Notes: generated by a model not told the origin, from the letters alone. Shown: positions 10,839 to 19,816, numbered from the stretch's first letter. The stretch: 64,000 nt of DNA from Arthrobacter psychrolactophilus (GCF_003219795.1 NZ_QJVC01000017.1:1-64000), one strand, 5' to 3'. A program made the numbers and translations.

Positions 10839-12083
10839 GTGTTTAAGACCGACACCCCGTGGGCGGGTCACCTCCAAGGCAGCACCGGCTACCGTAGGAT
10901 CCTCGCGGCACTGGCCTGTGCCGGTGTCGCCACCTTTGCCCAGCTGTACTCTTTGCAGGGCATCTTGCCCTTCATCTCCCGCGATCTCAATGTCTCCGCC
11001 GCACAAGCTGCGCTCAGCATCTCGGCGGCCACCGTCGGTCTAGCCGTGGCTGTCCTGCCGTGGTCGTTTGCCGCTGACCGGTGGGGCCGCGTCCGCACCA
11101 TGGGATTGGCCGTCATCCTGGCCACTATCCTGGGGCTACTGGTTCCTTTGTCTCCCACCTTTGAGGCCCTGCTAGTTCTGCGTTTCTTAGAAGGTGCCGC
11201 GCTGGGTGGCATTCCGGCTCTGGCCATTGCATATCTCACGGAGGAAGTCAGCCCACGCAATGCAACGGCCGCCGCGGGGGCGTACGTTGCCGGAACCTCG
11301 CTAGGTGGCCTCTTTGGCCGGCTCTTAGCTGGCCCCGTGGCCGACGTTGCCGGTTGGCGGATGGGCACCTTGGCCGTCTCGCTCTGTGCCGCCGCCGCAG
11401 CTGTGGCCTTCCTCGTGTTGGCACCGAAACCACGCGGCTTTGTGCCCGCGCGCTCCGAGGGTTTTGGCTCGGTCCTTGGCAAGCTGCTCCCCCAGCTGCG
11501 CAATGGCAAGCTCCTAGCTCTCTACGCTCAGGCTTTCCTCTTGATGGGGTCCTTCGTGAGTGTTTACAACTATCTCGGTTTCCGGCTCGAAGCCCCGCCG
11601 TATCTATTTCCGGCATCAGCCGTGGCGTTGTTGTTCCTGGCCTATCTCGCCGGTACGGTGTCCTCAAAAATGGTGGCCACTCTTGCCAGCCGTTGGGGGC
11701 GACGTACGGTCTTGCTGGGCTGCACGGGAGCCATGGTGGCCGGGCTTGCCCTGACCTTGGCGGCCCCCGTGGCCGTGATTCTCATGGGTTTGGTGCTATT
11801 CACGGCGGGCTTCTTTGGCGCTCACAGCATCGCCTCGGGTTGGACCGGCGCCCTGGCCACGACGGGACGCGCTCAGGCCTCCTCGCTGTACAACCTCAGT
11901 TACTACGCCGGATCAAGCGTGGTGGGCTGGAGCTCGGGACTTGTCTTCCAGCAGCTCGGGTGGAGTGCGATGGCTGGCGTCTTGGCCGTTCTGGCCCTTG
12001 TCGCTGCGGTGGCGGCCGTGACACTTCTTCCGGGACGACCGGTGACAAGCAGCCGAAATCAAAGCACTTCTCAAATCGATTAA
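10839..12083 (+). CDS. MFS transporter, YnfM-like
   Basis: Major facilitator protein of 414 residues and 12 predicted membrane segments. The loop AADRWGRVRTM between segments 2 and 3 is the MFS signature, and the start GVATFAQLYSLQGILPFISR resembles YnfM-type transporters. The GTG start has no strong ribosome site. It is divergent from the LysR regulator and probably its target. The final codons and TAA stop lie inside the first copy of a 19-bp repeat at 12080, so the C-terminus may be shaped by that repeat. Confidence 0.88.
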   Translation: MFKTDTPWAGHLQGSTGYRRILAALACAGVATFAQLYSLQGILPFISRDLNVSAAQAALSISAATVGLAVAVLPWSFAADRWGRVRTMGLAVILATILGLLVPLSPTFEALLVLRFLEGAALGGIPALAIAYLTEEVSPRNATAAAGAYVAGTSLGGLFGRLLAGPVADVAGWRMGTLAVSLCAAAAAVAFLVLAPKPRGFVPARSEGFGSVLGKLLPQLRNGKLLALYAQAFLLMGSFVSVYNYLGFRLEAPPYLFPASAVALLFLAYLAGTVSSKMVATLASRWGRRTVLLGCTGAMVAGLALTLAAPVAVILMGLVLFTAGFFGAHSIASGWTGALATTGRAQASSLYNLSYYAGSSVVGWSSGLVFQQLGWSAMAGVLAVLALVAAVAAVTLLPGRPVTSSRNQSTSQID

Positions 12084-12212
12084 GCAGCTCCTGCGGGTAG
12101 CGGCAGTGTGGAGAAATCCTTTAAGCAGCTCATGCGGGTCAGGCGGCCAAACACCCACCGAAGCTGCTTAAGAGAATTCCGGGGCCACGCAACACCCGCA
12201 GGTACTGCTTAA
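12080..12212. repeat. Four-copy 19-bp repeat cluster between convergent genes
   Basis: Two direct copies (12080-12098 TTAAGCAGCTCCTGCGGGT; 12121-12139 TTAAGCAGCTCATGCGGGT) are followed by two inverted copies (12153-12171 and 12194-12212, ending CTGCTTAA). The pairs can form nested hairpins. The cluster fills the gap between two convergent transporter genes and provides the stop codon of the left one. Possible roles: bidirectional terminator or intergenic repeat element. No transposase or target-site duplication is visible. Confidence 0.8.
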
Positions 12213-12245
12213 AAGAGTGCGGCGAAGTACGGAATGGGTACAAAA

Positions 12246-13655
12246 TTACCTGGTGCGGACCTGATCGCCGCCGCTGCGGTGCATCGCCGCGGCTTCGATG
12301 ACCGGATACAGCATGATCAGACCCAGTACGGCAAAGGTCCATTGATAACTCACCACGGCCTCCGATCCATTCAAGAGGCTTTGGGTGGCGCGCAAGATCA
12401 GCGCGCCCACGGCCACCCCAAGTCCGGTCGCGATCTGAGCGATCGTGGACGAGAGCGTATTCGCCCCCGCCATCCGAGCCTTGGGCACATCGGCAAATTG
12501 CAGCGTGTTGTAGGCGCTGAAACCGATGGATCGCAGCACACCACTGAGGAAGAGCACCGCGGCGGTCACGACCAGCGGTGTCTGTGGCCCGAGGAAGGCG
12601 CAGGCGAATAGCACCACGGCGCCGCCAATATTGCTCAGCAGCAGCACATTGCGGAATCCGAGGCTGCGAATCAGCGGCGAGGTGGCCGGCTTGATGAGGA
12701 CATTGCCGGCAAACACAGCCATGGTCATAAGCCCTGCCTCGAAGGCGCTCCAGCCAAATCCCAGCATGAACATCAGCGGCAGCAAGAATGGCACGGCATT
12801 GATGATGAGTCGGTACATGCCGCCTCCGGCATTGCCCACCCGGAAGGTTTGAATCCGCAGGGCGCGTAGATCCAGCAAGGGGTGTCGGGAGCGTTTGAAC
12901 CAGCCCAGCGCCGCCACCGTGCTGACCACGGATACCACAAGCCACAGCACGACGGCGGTCCACGGCGTGGGATCCGAACCCACCAGTTCCATGCCAATCA
13001 CCAAGGCTGCCAAGGCCAACCCGCATAGGATGAAGCCCACCCAGTCCGGCGGCGGCACCCTGCGAGCGCGGATATCCGGCACCACGCGCAGGGCCACGAT
13101 GAAGGCGATGACGCCCAGCGGGACGTTGATCAGGAAGATCCAGTGCCAGCTGGCGTACGTGACAAATAAACCACCAAGGACCGGGGCCAGTACCGGAGCA
13201 ATGAGCGCCGGCCAAGTCAGATAAGCAATGGCTTCGAGGAATTCTTTGCGGTCGGCGTCGCGGAGCACCACGAGCCTGCCCACGGGAACCATCATGGCGC
13301 CACCGAGCCCCTGCAGCATGCGGGCACCACAGAGCACGGCGAGGTTGGGGCTGAAGGCACACAGGAGTGAGGCGATCGTGAAGACCGCAATGGCTGCCGT
13401 GAACACCTTGCGGGCGCCAAAGCGTTCGGCGAGCCAGCCACTGATGGGGATACCCACGGCCAGCGTGATCAGGTACGCCGTCATGGCCAGATTGATGTCC
13501 ACCGCCCGGACCCCTAGATCGGCAGCGATCCCCGGGGCCGCCGTGGCGATGATGGTCCCATCCAGGATCTCCATGAAGTAGGTCCCGGCGACCAAAAGCG
13601 CCAAGGCGCGGCTAAAGGAGCTGCTGCCGTTCGTCGTCGTGCTTTTGATTCTCAC
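12246..13655 (-). CDS. DHA2-family multidrug/solute exporter (14-TM MFS)
   Basis: The 469-residue protein begins with MEILDGTIIATAAPGIA, the first-helix signature of the EmrB/QacA (DHA2) group, followed by a GWLAERFGARKVF loop and GGAMMVPVGRLVVLR in segment 5. About 14 membrane segments are expected. Such proteins export drugs or other small molecules by proton antiport; the substrate is unknown. It is transcribed alone, convergent with the MFS gene across the repeat cluster. Confidence 0.9.
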   Translation of the reverse strand: MRIKSTTTNGSSSFSRALALLVAGTYFMEILDGTIIATAAPGIAADLGVRAVDINLAMTAYLITLAVGIPISGWLAERFGARKVFTAAIAVFTIASLLCAFSPNLAVLCGARMLQGLGGAMMVPVGRLVVLRDADRKEFLEAIAYLTWPALIAPVLAPVLGGLFVTYASWHWIFLINVPLGVIAFIVALRVVPDIRARRVPPPDWVGFILCGLALAALVIGMELVGSDPTPWTAVVLWLVVSVVSTVAALGWFKRSRHPLLDLRALRIQTFRVGNAGGGMYRLIINAVPFLLPLMFMLGFGWSAFEAGLMTMAVFAGNVLIKPATSPLIRSLGFRNVLLLSNIGGAVVLFACAFLGPQTPLVVTAAVLFLSGVLRSIGFSAYNTLQFADVPKARMAGANTLSSTIAQIATGLGVAVGALILRATQSLLNGSEAVVSYQWTFAVLGLIMLYPVIEAAAMHRSGGDQVRTR

Positions 13656-13754
13656 CGCACAAGCCTAGCCACATGCCCACGATGTGACACAGTACGTCCA
13701 CTCACTGAACCGAGCGATCTACGCAGAACAACCCGCAGCGTGGGGCGTAGGGAC

Positions 13755-14459
13755 TTAGGCGGTCAGTCCCAGCTGGCTCATGCGCCGGGAATGGTTGCGG
13801 GTCAGTGCGCTCACAATGACGGCAACCTCGGCGGCGGCTTGCTCCTGCGTGCCATCCGGGCGCAGCCCCACGAGGAAGCTGTGCTTGGCGCCAATGCGTT
13901 GGACCTGTGTGAGTGCCTCGCCCACCATGCGCCGACCCCACAGGGCCAGGCGCGAGGAGAGCCGCGGGTCCTCGGCCAGCATCTTCTTCAGCAATGCTGT
14001 CAAGGCGGCTAGCTGCTCGTCGCTCGTGCGTACCGCGGCGATGGCTAGCTGCGTGGGCTCATCGAGGTTCTTGGCGATGGCGGCGTAGAACTCCTCCGTG
14101 ATGGCCTCTACGACATACGCCTTCATAAGCGATTCGTGCCAATCGGCCGGACGCGTGCGTTCGTGGAAGGCGTCAACCATGCGCTGATACGGCGCCATGG
14201 CCAGCTCAGGATCCATGCCTATGGCGTTGAGCCGGGCACACATGGATTCGTAGTGGCCGTATTCGGCAACGGCCATCTTCCCCAGGACGGCCCGGTCGGC
14301 GAGCGATGGCGAGTGCCGCGCGTCGGTCGCTAAACGTTCAAAAGCCGAGAGTTCCCCGTACGCGATGCTGCCCAGCAAATCCACCACGAAATTGTCATAG
14401 CGGGCGCTCAGTTCGCCTGCGGAAACGGAATCATCGGCGGCGGAAGCTGAAATACTCAT
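13755..14459 (-). CDS. Ferritin-like fold protein, MiaE-like
   Basis: A mainly helical protein of 234 residues with glutamate and E-x-x-H patterns of a ferritin-like four-helix bundle: GELSAFERLA, AEYGHYES and EAITEEFY. Actinobacterial members are often called tRNA hydroxylase-like after MiaE, but a hydroxylase role has not been shown and cannot be read here. The start chosen is the ATG giving MSISASAADDS; an in-frame ATG lies 16 codons upstream. It is divergent from the RNB ribonuclease and near the DEAD-box helicase, an arrangement also known in related genomes. Confidence 0.75.
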   Translation of the reverse strand: MSISASAADDSVSAGELSARYDNFVVDLLGSIAYGELSAFERLATDARHSPSLADRAVLGKMAVAEYGHYESMCARLNAIGMDPELAMAPYQRMVDAFHERTRPADWHESLMKAYVVEAITEEFYAAIAKNLDEPTQLAIAAVRTSDEQLAALTALLKKMLAEDPRLSSRLALWGRRMVGEALTQVQRIGAKHSFLVGLRPDGTQEQAAAEVAVIVSALTRNHSRRMSQLGLTA

Positions 14460-14490
14460 AACTACCAGCGTAGTCCGTGCCGCGCCGCCC

Positions 14491-14518
14491 TTGTTCCTCC
14501 GCGGCAATCGTTTACGCT
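14491..14518 (+). promoter_or_regulatory. Leaderless promoter of the RNB gene
   Basis: TTGTTC (14491-14496), a 16-base spacer and TACGCT (14513-14518) precede the GTG start by 6 bases, so the transcript probably begins at the start codon. There is no Shine-Dalgarno site, which supports this start choice. Confidence 0.5.
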
Positions 14519-14524
14519 GAAACC

Positions 14525-15982
14525 GTGCCGTACTCTCACATTGGCGTCAGAAGTAGCGCCGCAGAACAGTCCCTTGCCCAAGCTCTTGCCGCGCTCAGCG
14601 AGGAGTTCAAGCTCCCCCGCGACTTCGCCCCTGAGGTCCTGACCGAGGTGGAGCAGGTGATTGCCGCCCATGAGCTCCCCGCGCCGGATCTAAGCGCCCT
14701 GCCGTTCATCACGATCGATCCGCCCACCTCGCAGGATCTGGACCAAGCCATGTATCTGGAGCGCAGCGATGACGGCTATGTGGTGCACTACGCCATCGCC
14801 GATGTCCCTTCCTTTGTGCCCGCCGGAGGTCCGCTCGATGCCGAGACGCGCCGCCGCGGCCAGACCATTTACACCCCCGGCCAGCGCATTCCCCTGCACC
14901 CCGCGCCCTTGAGCGAGGGTGCCGCGAGCCTCTTCGCCCAGCAGCCTCGCTCCGCCTATGTCTGGGAGATCCATCTGGCCGCCGACGGTTCCCAGAGCTC
15001 CGCGACGGTGCGCCGGGCCACGGTCCAAAGCGTCGCCAAACTCGGTTACGAGGAGGCGCAAAAGATGTACGACGCCGGGACCGCGCCTGCCGCCTTCGCC
15101 AGCACCTTAGCGCTGTTGGCCGAGATTGGGACGAAGCGGATCGCCCTCGAGCGGGCCCGCGGCGGAGCCAGCCTGAACGTGCCGGCTCAGGAGGTCGAGT
15201 TCGTGGATGGGCGGTATGTCTTGGAGTTCCGCCCGAATCTGCCCATCGAGGATTGGAATGCGCAAATTTCCTTGCTGACCGGCATGGCCGCAGCCTCCAT
15301 CATGATCGAGGGCAAGGTGGGGATTCTTCGCACCATGCCCACCCCGGATGAAGAGGCCGTCGCCACCTTCCGGCTGCAAACCGTGGCCCTGGGAACACCG
15401 TGGACCAAGGACATCGCCTATGGCGAGTACCTGCGCCGGCTCAACACCGAGGACCCGAAACAGCTCGCCATCATGCACGCGGCCACCTCCCTCTTCCGAG
15501 GCGCCACGTACACGCCGTTCAACGGCACGGTGCCGGATGACATCATGCAGGCGGCAGTCGCGGCTCCTTACGCCCACACCACGGCGCCGCTGCGCCGGCT
15601 CGTTGACCGTTTTGTCCTGGCGATCTGTGCCGCGCTGTGCGCCAATGACGACGTCCCGGCCTGGGCGATCGAGGCTTTAATGGAACTTCCCGAGATCATG
15701 TCGGTCTCGAATCAGCTCGCCGGCAAGGTGGACCGCGCCGCCGTCGACACGGTCGAGGCCGCCCTCCTGAGCCATCTGTTGGGAGAGGAGTTTGACGCCG
15801 TCGTGGTGGCCGGGCCGCGCTCTAATGGATCCAAGTCCACACCACGCAGCTCGATCCAGATCCGTGTCCCCGCCGTGAGTGCTTATTGCGAAGGGGATCT
15901 GACGCCCGGAACCGTGGTGCGGGTCAAGCTGGCCGCCGTCGATATTGCCAAGCGCAGCGTAACGTTCGTTCCGGCAGCGTAA
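14525..15982 (+). CDS. RNB-domain ribonuclease (RNase II/R family)
   Basis: The 485-residue protein contains the RNB catalytic segment FITIDPPTSQDLDQAMYL at about residues 60-77 and the later motifs FVPAGGPLDAETRRRGQTIY and AHTTAPLRRLVDRF. In E. coli RNase II and RNase R the metal-binding segment ends D-x-D-D; here it reads D-L-D-Q, so the fourth aspartate is glutamine, as I recall for other actinobacterial members. No N-terminal cold-shock domains are present, only a short C-terminal extension. Expected role: 3' to 5' RNA degradation. The DEAD-box helicase follows on the same strand. Confidence 0.88.
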   Translation: MPYSHIGVRSSAAEQSLAQALAALSEEFKLPRDFAPEVLTEVEQVIAAHELPAPDLSALPFITIDPPTSQDLDQAMYLERSDDGYVVHYAIADVPSFVPAGGPLDAETRRRGQTIYTPGQRIPLHPAPLSEGAASLFAQQPRSAYVWEIHLAADGSQSSATVRRATVQSVAKLGYEEAQKMYDAGTAPAAFASTLALLAEIGTKRIALERARGGASLNVPAQEVEFVDGRYVLEFRPNLPIEDWNAQISLLTGMAAASIMIEGKVGILRTMPTPDEEAVATFRLQTVALGTPWTKDIAYGEYLRRLNTEDPKQLAIMHAATSLFRGATYTPFNGTVPDDIMQAAVAAPYAHTTAPLRRLVDRFVLAICAALCANDDVPAWAIEALMELPEIMSVSNQLAGKVDRAAVDTVEAALLSHLLGEEFDAVVVAGPRSNGSKSTPRSSIQIRVPAVSAYCEGDLTPGTVVRVKLAAVDIAKRSVTFVPAA

Positions 15983-16230
15983 AGCTAAGGTGTGCGGCTA
16001 GACTGATTCTTGTAGACATGGATGCCCGGTCGTTGATTAAAGAGTATTGATTCAACAAACCCGCCCCAACGCGCGTCTTTTCAGCTCCTCCCGCACCGTT
16101 TATGAAACGAAGGGAGGGCAAGTTTTTGTTAGCCCGCGATCGGCTTCCCTAGATTGTGCCACTGTCCTGCGTTCCGTGAGGCCTCCCGCGCCCGCGTTGA
16201 GCCCGGCCACTGGCACCTTGTATAGACGAA
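15983..16230 (+). promoter_or_regulatory. Promoter and leader region of the DEAD-box helicase gene
   Basis: TTGAGC (16197-16202), an 18-base spacer and TATAGA (16221-16226) lie just before the TTG start, suggesting a nearly leaderless transcript. A second TAGACT box at 15999-16004 could start a longer transcript with a leader of about 220 bases. No other gene is convincing in this gap. Confidence 0.45.
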
Positions 16231-17892
16231 TTGAATGGTAAGCATTTGAGCATTGAAGCAGATTCACTCCTGCAGGCAGACAGCAGCAACGAGATCGTTG
16301 AAATTGACGGAACCTTGAGCAGCGACGAGCCAGCCCGCCACGAAGAAAAAGAAACGTTCGCCAGCTTTGGCGTGCACCACGAGATTGTCTCCTCCTTGAC
16401 CGAGGCCGGCATTCTCCACCCCTTCCCCATCCAGGCCATGACGCTGCCGATCGCCCTGACGGGGCACGACATCATCGGCCAGGCCAAGACCGGAACGGGT
16501 AAGACCCTTGGCTTCGGTATCCCGGCGCTGAACCGCATCGTGGCTCCCAAGGACAAGGGCTTTGAGAAGCTTGCCGCACCGGGCGCCCCTCAGGCCATGG
16601 TCATCGTGCCGACTCGCGAGCTCGCGGTTCAGGTCGCTGGAGACCTCACCACCGCCTCTAAGCACCGCGGCATCCGCATCGCCACGATTTACGGTGGGCG
16701 CGCCTACGAGCCTCAGGTCGAGGCCCTGCAAAAGGGTGTCGAGCTCATTGTTGGTACGCCGGGCCGTTTGATTGACCTGCTCAAGCAGCGTCACCTGAAC
16801 ATCAAGCACGTGCGCATCGTGATTCTCGATGAGGCCGACGAAATGCTGGATCTGGGCTTCCTGCCCGACGTTGAAACCCTCATTGCCGGAACTCCCCCCG
16901 TGCGCCAGACCCTGTTGTTCTCGGCCACCATGCCCGGCCCGGTCATTGCCATGGCCCGCCGTTACATGTCACAGCCCACGCACATTCGCGCCGCGGATCC
17001 CGAGGACGAGGGCATGACCAAGCGCGATATTCGCCAGCTGATCTACCGCGCCCACAACTTGGACAAGATCGAGGTCTTGGCCCGCATCCTGCAGGCCAAT
17101 GGCCGCGGCCGTTCCATCATCTTCACCAAGACCAAGCGCACGGCTGCCAAGGTCTCCGAGGAATTGGTGGACCGCGGATTTGCCGCAGCCGCCATCCACG
17201 GTGACCTCGGCCAGGGCGCCCGCGAACAGGCACTACGTGCCTTCCGCAACAACAAGGTAGATGTGCTCGTCGCTACCGACGTTGCCGCCCGCGGTATCGA
17301 CGTCGACGATGTCACGCACGTGGTCAACTACCAATGTGTTGAAGACGAGAAGATTTACCTGCACCGCGTAGGCCGTACGGGTCGCGCCGGCAACAAGGGT
17401 ACGGCCGTGACCTTTGTCGACTGGGATGACATGCCCCGCTGGGCTCTCGTGAACAAGGCGTTGGGCCTGAACGTGCCCGAGCCGATCGAGACGTACTCCT
17501 CCTCGCCGCACCTGTACACGGATCTGGATATCCCGGCCGGCACCAAGGGTCGTCTGCCGCGCGACAAGCGCACGCACGCCGGTATTGGCGCCGAGGTGCT
17601 CGAGGATCTGGGCGGACCGAGCAAGGGCAAGTCCCCCAGGCAGGATGCACCTCGTGGCGGCGGTCGCGGTGGAAACCGTGGCACCAGCCAGAACCAGGGC
17701 CAAAGCCGGAACACCTCCGACTCGGCCGAGAAGCGCGAGGGTGGCCGGAGCCGCCGTCGTCCGTCTTCTGAAAGCGCCGCTCCCACCGAGACCACCAGCG
17801 CCAGCACCGAAACAGCTGCTCCGCGCGCCCGTCGCACGCGTACCCGTCGTCGTAACGGCGAAACGGTTGCGCAGCCGCAAAACGGCGAGTAA
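16231..17892 (+). CDS. DEAD-box ATP-dependent RNA helicase
   Basis: All helicase motifs are visible in the 553 residues: Q motif (FPIQAMTLPIAL), motif I AKTGTGKT, PTRELAVQV, TPGRLIDLL, DEADEMLD, SAT, then VATDVAARGIDVDDV and HRVGRTGRAG. The C-terminal 100 residues are basic and low-complexity (RGGGRGGNRG and RARRTRTRRRNG), a typical RNA-binding tail. It belongs to the RhlE/CsdA-like group that remodels RNA, for example during ribosome assembly or cold adaptation. The TTG start is uncertain; the first 30 residues are poorly conserved. A strong terminator follows. Confidence 0.93.
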   Translation: MNGKHLSIEADSLLQADSSNEIVEIDGTLSSDEPARHEEKETFASFGVHHEIVSSLTEAGILHPFPIQAMTLPIALTGHDIIGQAKTGTGKTLGFGIPALNRIVAPKDKGFEKLAAPGAPQAMVIVPTRELAVQVAGDLTTASKHRGIRIATIYGGRAYEPQVEALQKGVELIVGTPGRLIDLLKQRHLNIKHVRIVILDEADEMLDLGFLPDVETLIAGTPPVRQTLLFSATMPGPVIAMARRYMSQPTHIRAADPEDEGMTKRDIRQLIYRAHNLDKIEVLARILQANGRGRSIIFTKTKRTAAKVSEELVDRGFAAAAIHGDLGQGAREQALRAFRNNKVDVLVATDVAARGIDVDDVTHVVNYQCVEDEKIYLHRVGRTGRAGNKGTAVTFVDWDDMPRWALVNKALGLNVPEPIETYSSSPHLYTDLDIPAGTKGRLPRDKRTHAGIGAEVLEDLGGPSKGKSPRQDAPRGGGRGGNRGTSQNQGQSRNTSDSAEKREGGRSRRRPSSESAAPTETTSASTETAAPRARRTRTRRRNGETVAQPQNGE

Positions 17893-17908
17893 TCCGCTTT
17901 TACAAAGT

Positions 17909-17975
17909 AACCCGCAGCCGCTGGCTCACGATGCTCCCTTGAGGGGCACCGTGAGTAGCAGTTGCGGGTTTTTTA
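17909..17975 (+). terminator. Terminator after the DEAD-box helicase
   Basis: AACCCGCA and TGCGGGTT close a long imperfect stem with an inner CTCACG/CGTGAG helix, followed by a T-run. It also faces the convergent small membrane protein gene. Confidence 0.8.
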
Positions 17976-17983
17976 TTGGCTGA

Positions 17984-18115
17984 CTAAATCAGCGAGCGGC
18001 CTTCTCGCTTAGCCTCGCGAATCTCATGCCACAGGCCCCGGCCCAGGACAAACAGCACACCGGCAACAATGACCGGCCAAATCAAGACATACAGGGAGAG
18101 TAAAAATACGCTCAT
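17984..18115 (-). CDS. Small membrane companion subunit of the SSS symporter
   Basis: A 43-residue reading frame, MSVFLLSLYVLIWPVIVAGV followed by LFVLGRGLWHEIREAKREGR and SLI: one hydrophobic helix (about 3-25) and a charged C-terminus. It starts 9 bases after the stop of the sodium:solute symporter. Actinobacterial symporters of this family are often followed by such a tiny protein, annotated as a putative transporter small subunit. No good ribosome site is visible, so translation probably depends on coupling to the upstream gene. Function in folding or stability of the symporter is inferred. Confidence 0.75.
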   Translation of the reverse strand: MSVFLLSLYVLIWPVIVAGVLFVLGRGLWHEIREAKREGRSLI

Positions 18116-18124
18116 GGATTGCGC

Positions 18125-19816
18125 CTACGCTTTCTTCTCGAGCAATGCTTCTGCGGATTCGTGGTTGGTTTCCTGGCGGTTATCAAAGTCGCCGATCCGC
18201 TCCTTGATGGTGTCAAAATCAAAGTTGGCCTGGTTGCGGAAGCACATGAAATAACAGACCAAGGTACTGACGGAGTACGCCACGAGTGATCCGGAGAGGA
18301 TCGCGTAATCGTGCAAGAATCCGATGGCGAAGGGTGCCGTCGCCAGGATGGCCACGGCTGCCACAATCTTGGCGACCTTGAGCCCGAAGAAGCCAAATGC
18401 CATCAGGCCAAGAACCACGCCAATGCCGACCGTGGCGAGAATGTCGACGATGATTCCGGTGGCGCCCGACATGGGAATCCACGCAAAACGCACCGGGATA
18501 AAGCACGCAAGTGCCACCAAAACCGAGACGGTGAAGGCCTTGTTGGTGACCTTTTCCCAGTAGAAGCTCGCAATCACAGGGAAGACCAGGGCACCCCAGA
18601 GGGCACCGACAAAGACCAACAGGTCAAGGATGTTCAATTGCCCACTTGCGAAGTACAGCCCAGCCCCTGTGGCGACCACCATCGTGATCCGGCCAATGAA
18701 CAACATCGTCTTGGGGTTGGCTTGGCCTTCCTTGGCGATGTTCTGCCCATACACGTCGGCCATCATGATGGAGGACATGGCGGAGAGATCCGAGTCTGCC
18801 GTGGATGAAAGCGCGGCAACAATCATGACAAGGAAGAGGCCTAGCAAGACGGGGCTCAGATACGTCGCGGCCATCTGCGGGATCAGGTTGTTGGTGTCCC
18901 CATCCAACGGGACGACGCCGGCGTAGAGGGCAATAACGCCCAGCATGCCGATACCAATGATCGTGGCACCATAGCCCACGGTGGCCGTGATGAAGGTCTT
19001 CTTTATAAGATCCTCACGCACGGCAAAGAGGCGCTGCGCAATGGTCTGGTTACCAATGGCGTAGGCCAGAACGGCTGCAATATAGGGCGCGCCTTGATTC
19101 AGGAATGCATCCGAGGAGAAGAAACTCGATTGCTGCGGAGTGAGATTCGCAGCCCCCGTGACAAACATATCCGTACCACCGGTGGCAAAGAACACCACCG
19201 GAATAATGATGATGACGGCGCCCAGCATGGCAAAGATCTGCGCCGCATCTGTCAGGACAGATGCCCGGAAACCTGACCAGAGCGAGTACAACAAGATGCC
19301 CGTGCCGATGAACACGATGCCTTGCGTGAAGTTAAACGGGGACAGCAGCGCAATCAAGGCGCCGCCGGCGATGAAGTTGGAGGTGATGCTGATCAGGGAG
19401 CCCACAATATTGGACCCTGCCAGCATCAGCTGGCTCGACTTCCCATGCCGCACATACAGAATCTCGGCCAGGGTATGAGCCTTGGGTGCCACGGCTCGGA
19501 TGCGCTTGCCAAAGGGGTAGATGAACAAGATCATCAACGCTCCCCACAAGCCATAGTGAATCGGCCCGGAAATCCCGTAGGTGTAGCCCGATGTTGCGGA
19601 GGCGTACATTGACGACGCCCAAATCCATGTCGCTGTCATGCTGGCCGCGGAAATTCCAAAGCCCACCTTGTTACCGGCGGTCATATATCCGTCGGCATTT
19701 TCATTCTTTCGACCAATAAAGAAGGTCATGAGTAACGTGCCACCAAAAAAGAGCACTAATAAGCTGATGACTGTCCAACCTCCCAGTTGGTTCAGTCCTG
19801 CGCCATCCGGCACCAT
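18125..19816 (-). CDS. Sodium:solute symporter (SSS family), Dur3-like
   Basis: The 563-residue protein has about 13-15 membrane segments and the SSS-type start FFIGRKNENADGYMTAGNKVG. The segment MTATWIWASSMYASATSGYT followed by YGISGPIHYGLWGALM resembles the urea transporter Dur3 branch, but the substrate cannot be fixed by eye. It forms a two-gene unit with the 43-residue membrane protein downstream. Its 365-base upstream region contains a perfect 16-bp palindrome, suggesting specific regulation. Confidence 0.85.
   Translation of the reverse strand: MVPDGAGLNQLGGWTVISLLVLFFGGTLLMTFFIGRKNENADGYMTAGNKVGFGISAASMTATWIWASSMYASATSGYTYGISGPIHYGLWGALMILFIYPFGKRIRAVAPKAHTLAEILYVRHGKSSQLMLAGSNIVGSLISITSNFIAGGALIALLSPFNFTQGIVFIGTGILLYSLWSGFRASVLTDAAQIFAMLGAVIIIIPVVFFATGGTDMFVTGAANLTPQQSSFFSSDAFLNQGAPYIAAVLAYAIGNQTIAQRLFAVREDLIKKTFITATVGYGATIIGIGMLGVIALYAGVVPLDGDTNNLIPQMAATYLSPVLLGLFLVMIVAALSSTADSDLSAMSSIMMADVYGQNIAKEGQANPKTMLFIGRITMVVATGAGLYFASGQLNILDLLVFVGALWGALVFPVIASFYWEKVTNKAFTVSVLVALACFIPVRFAWIPMSGATGIIVDILATVGIGVVLGLMAFGFFGLKVAKIVAAVAILATAPFAIGFLHDYAILSGSLVAYSVSTLVCYFMCFRNQANFDFDTIKERIGDFDNRQETNHESAEALLEKKA

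Noticed and set aside
12080-12212. CRISPR-like array
   Set aside because: Only four imperfect copies in two orientations with unequal short spacers and no cas genes.
16047-16241. 64-residue frame upstream of the DEAD-box gene
   Set aside because: No ribosome site or family resemblance, and it overlaps a good promoter and the helicase start.
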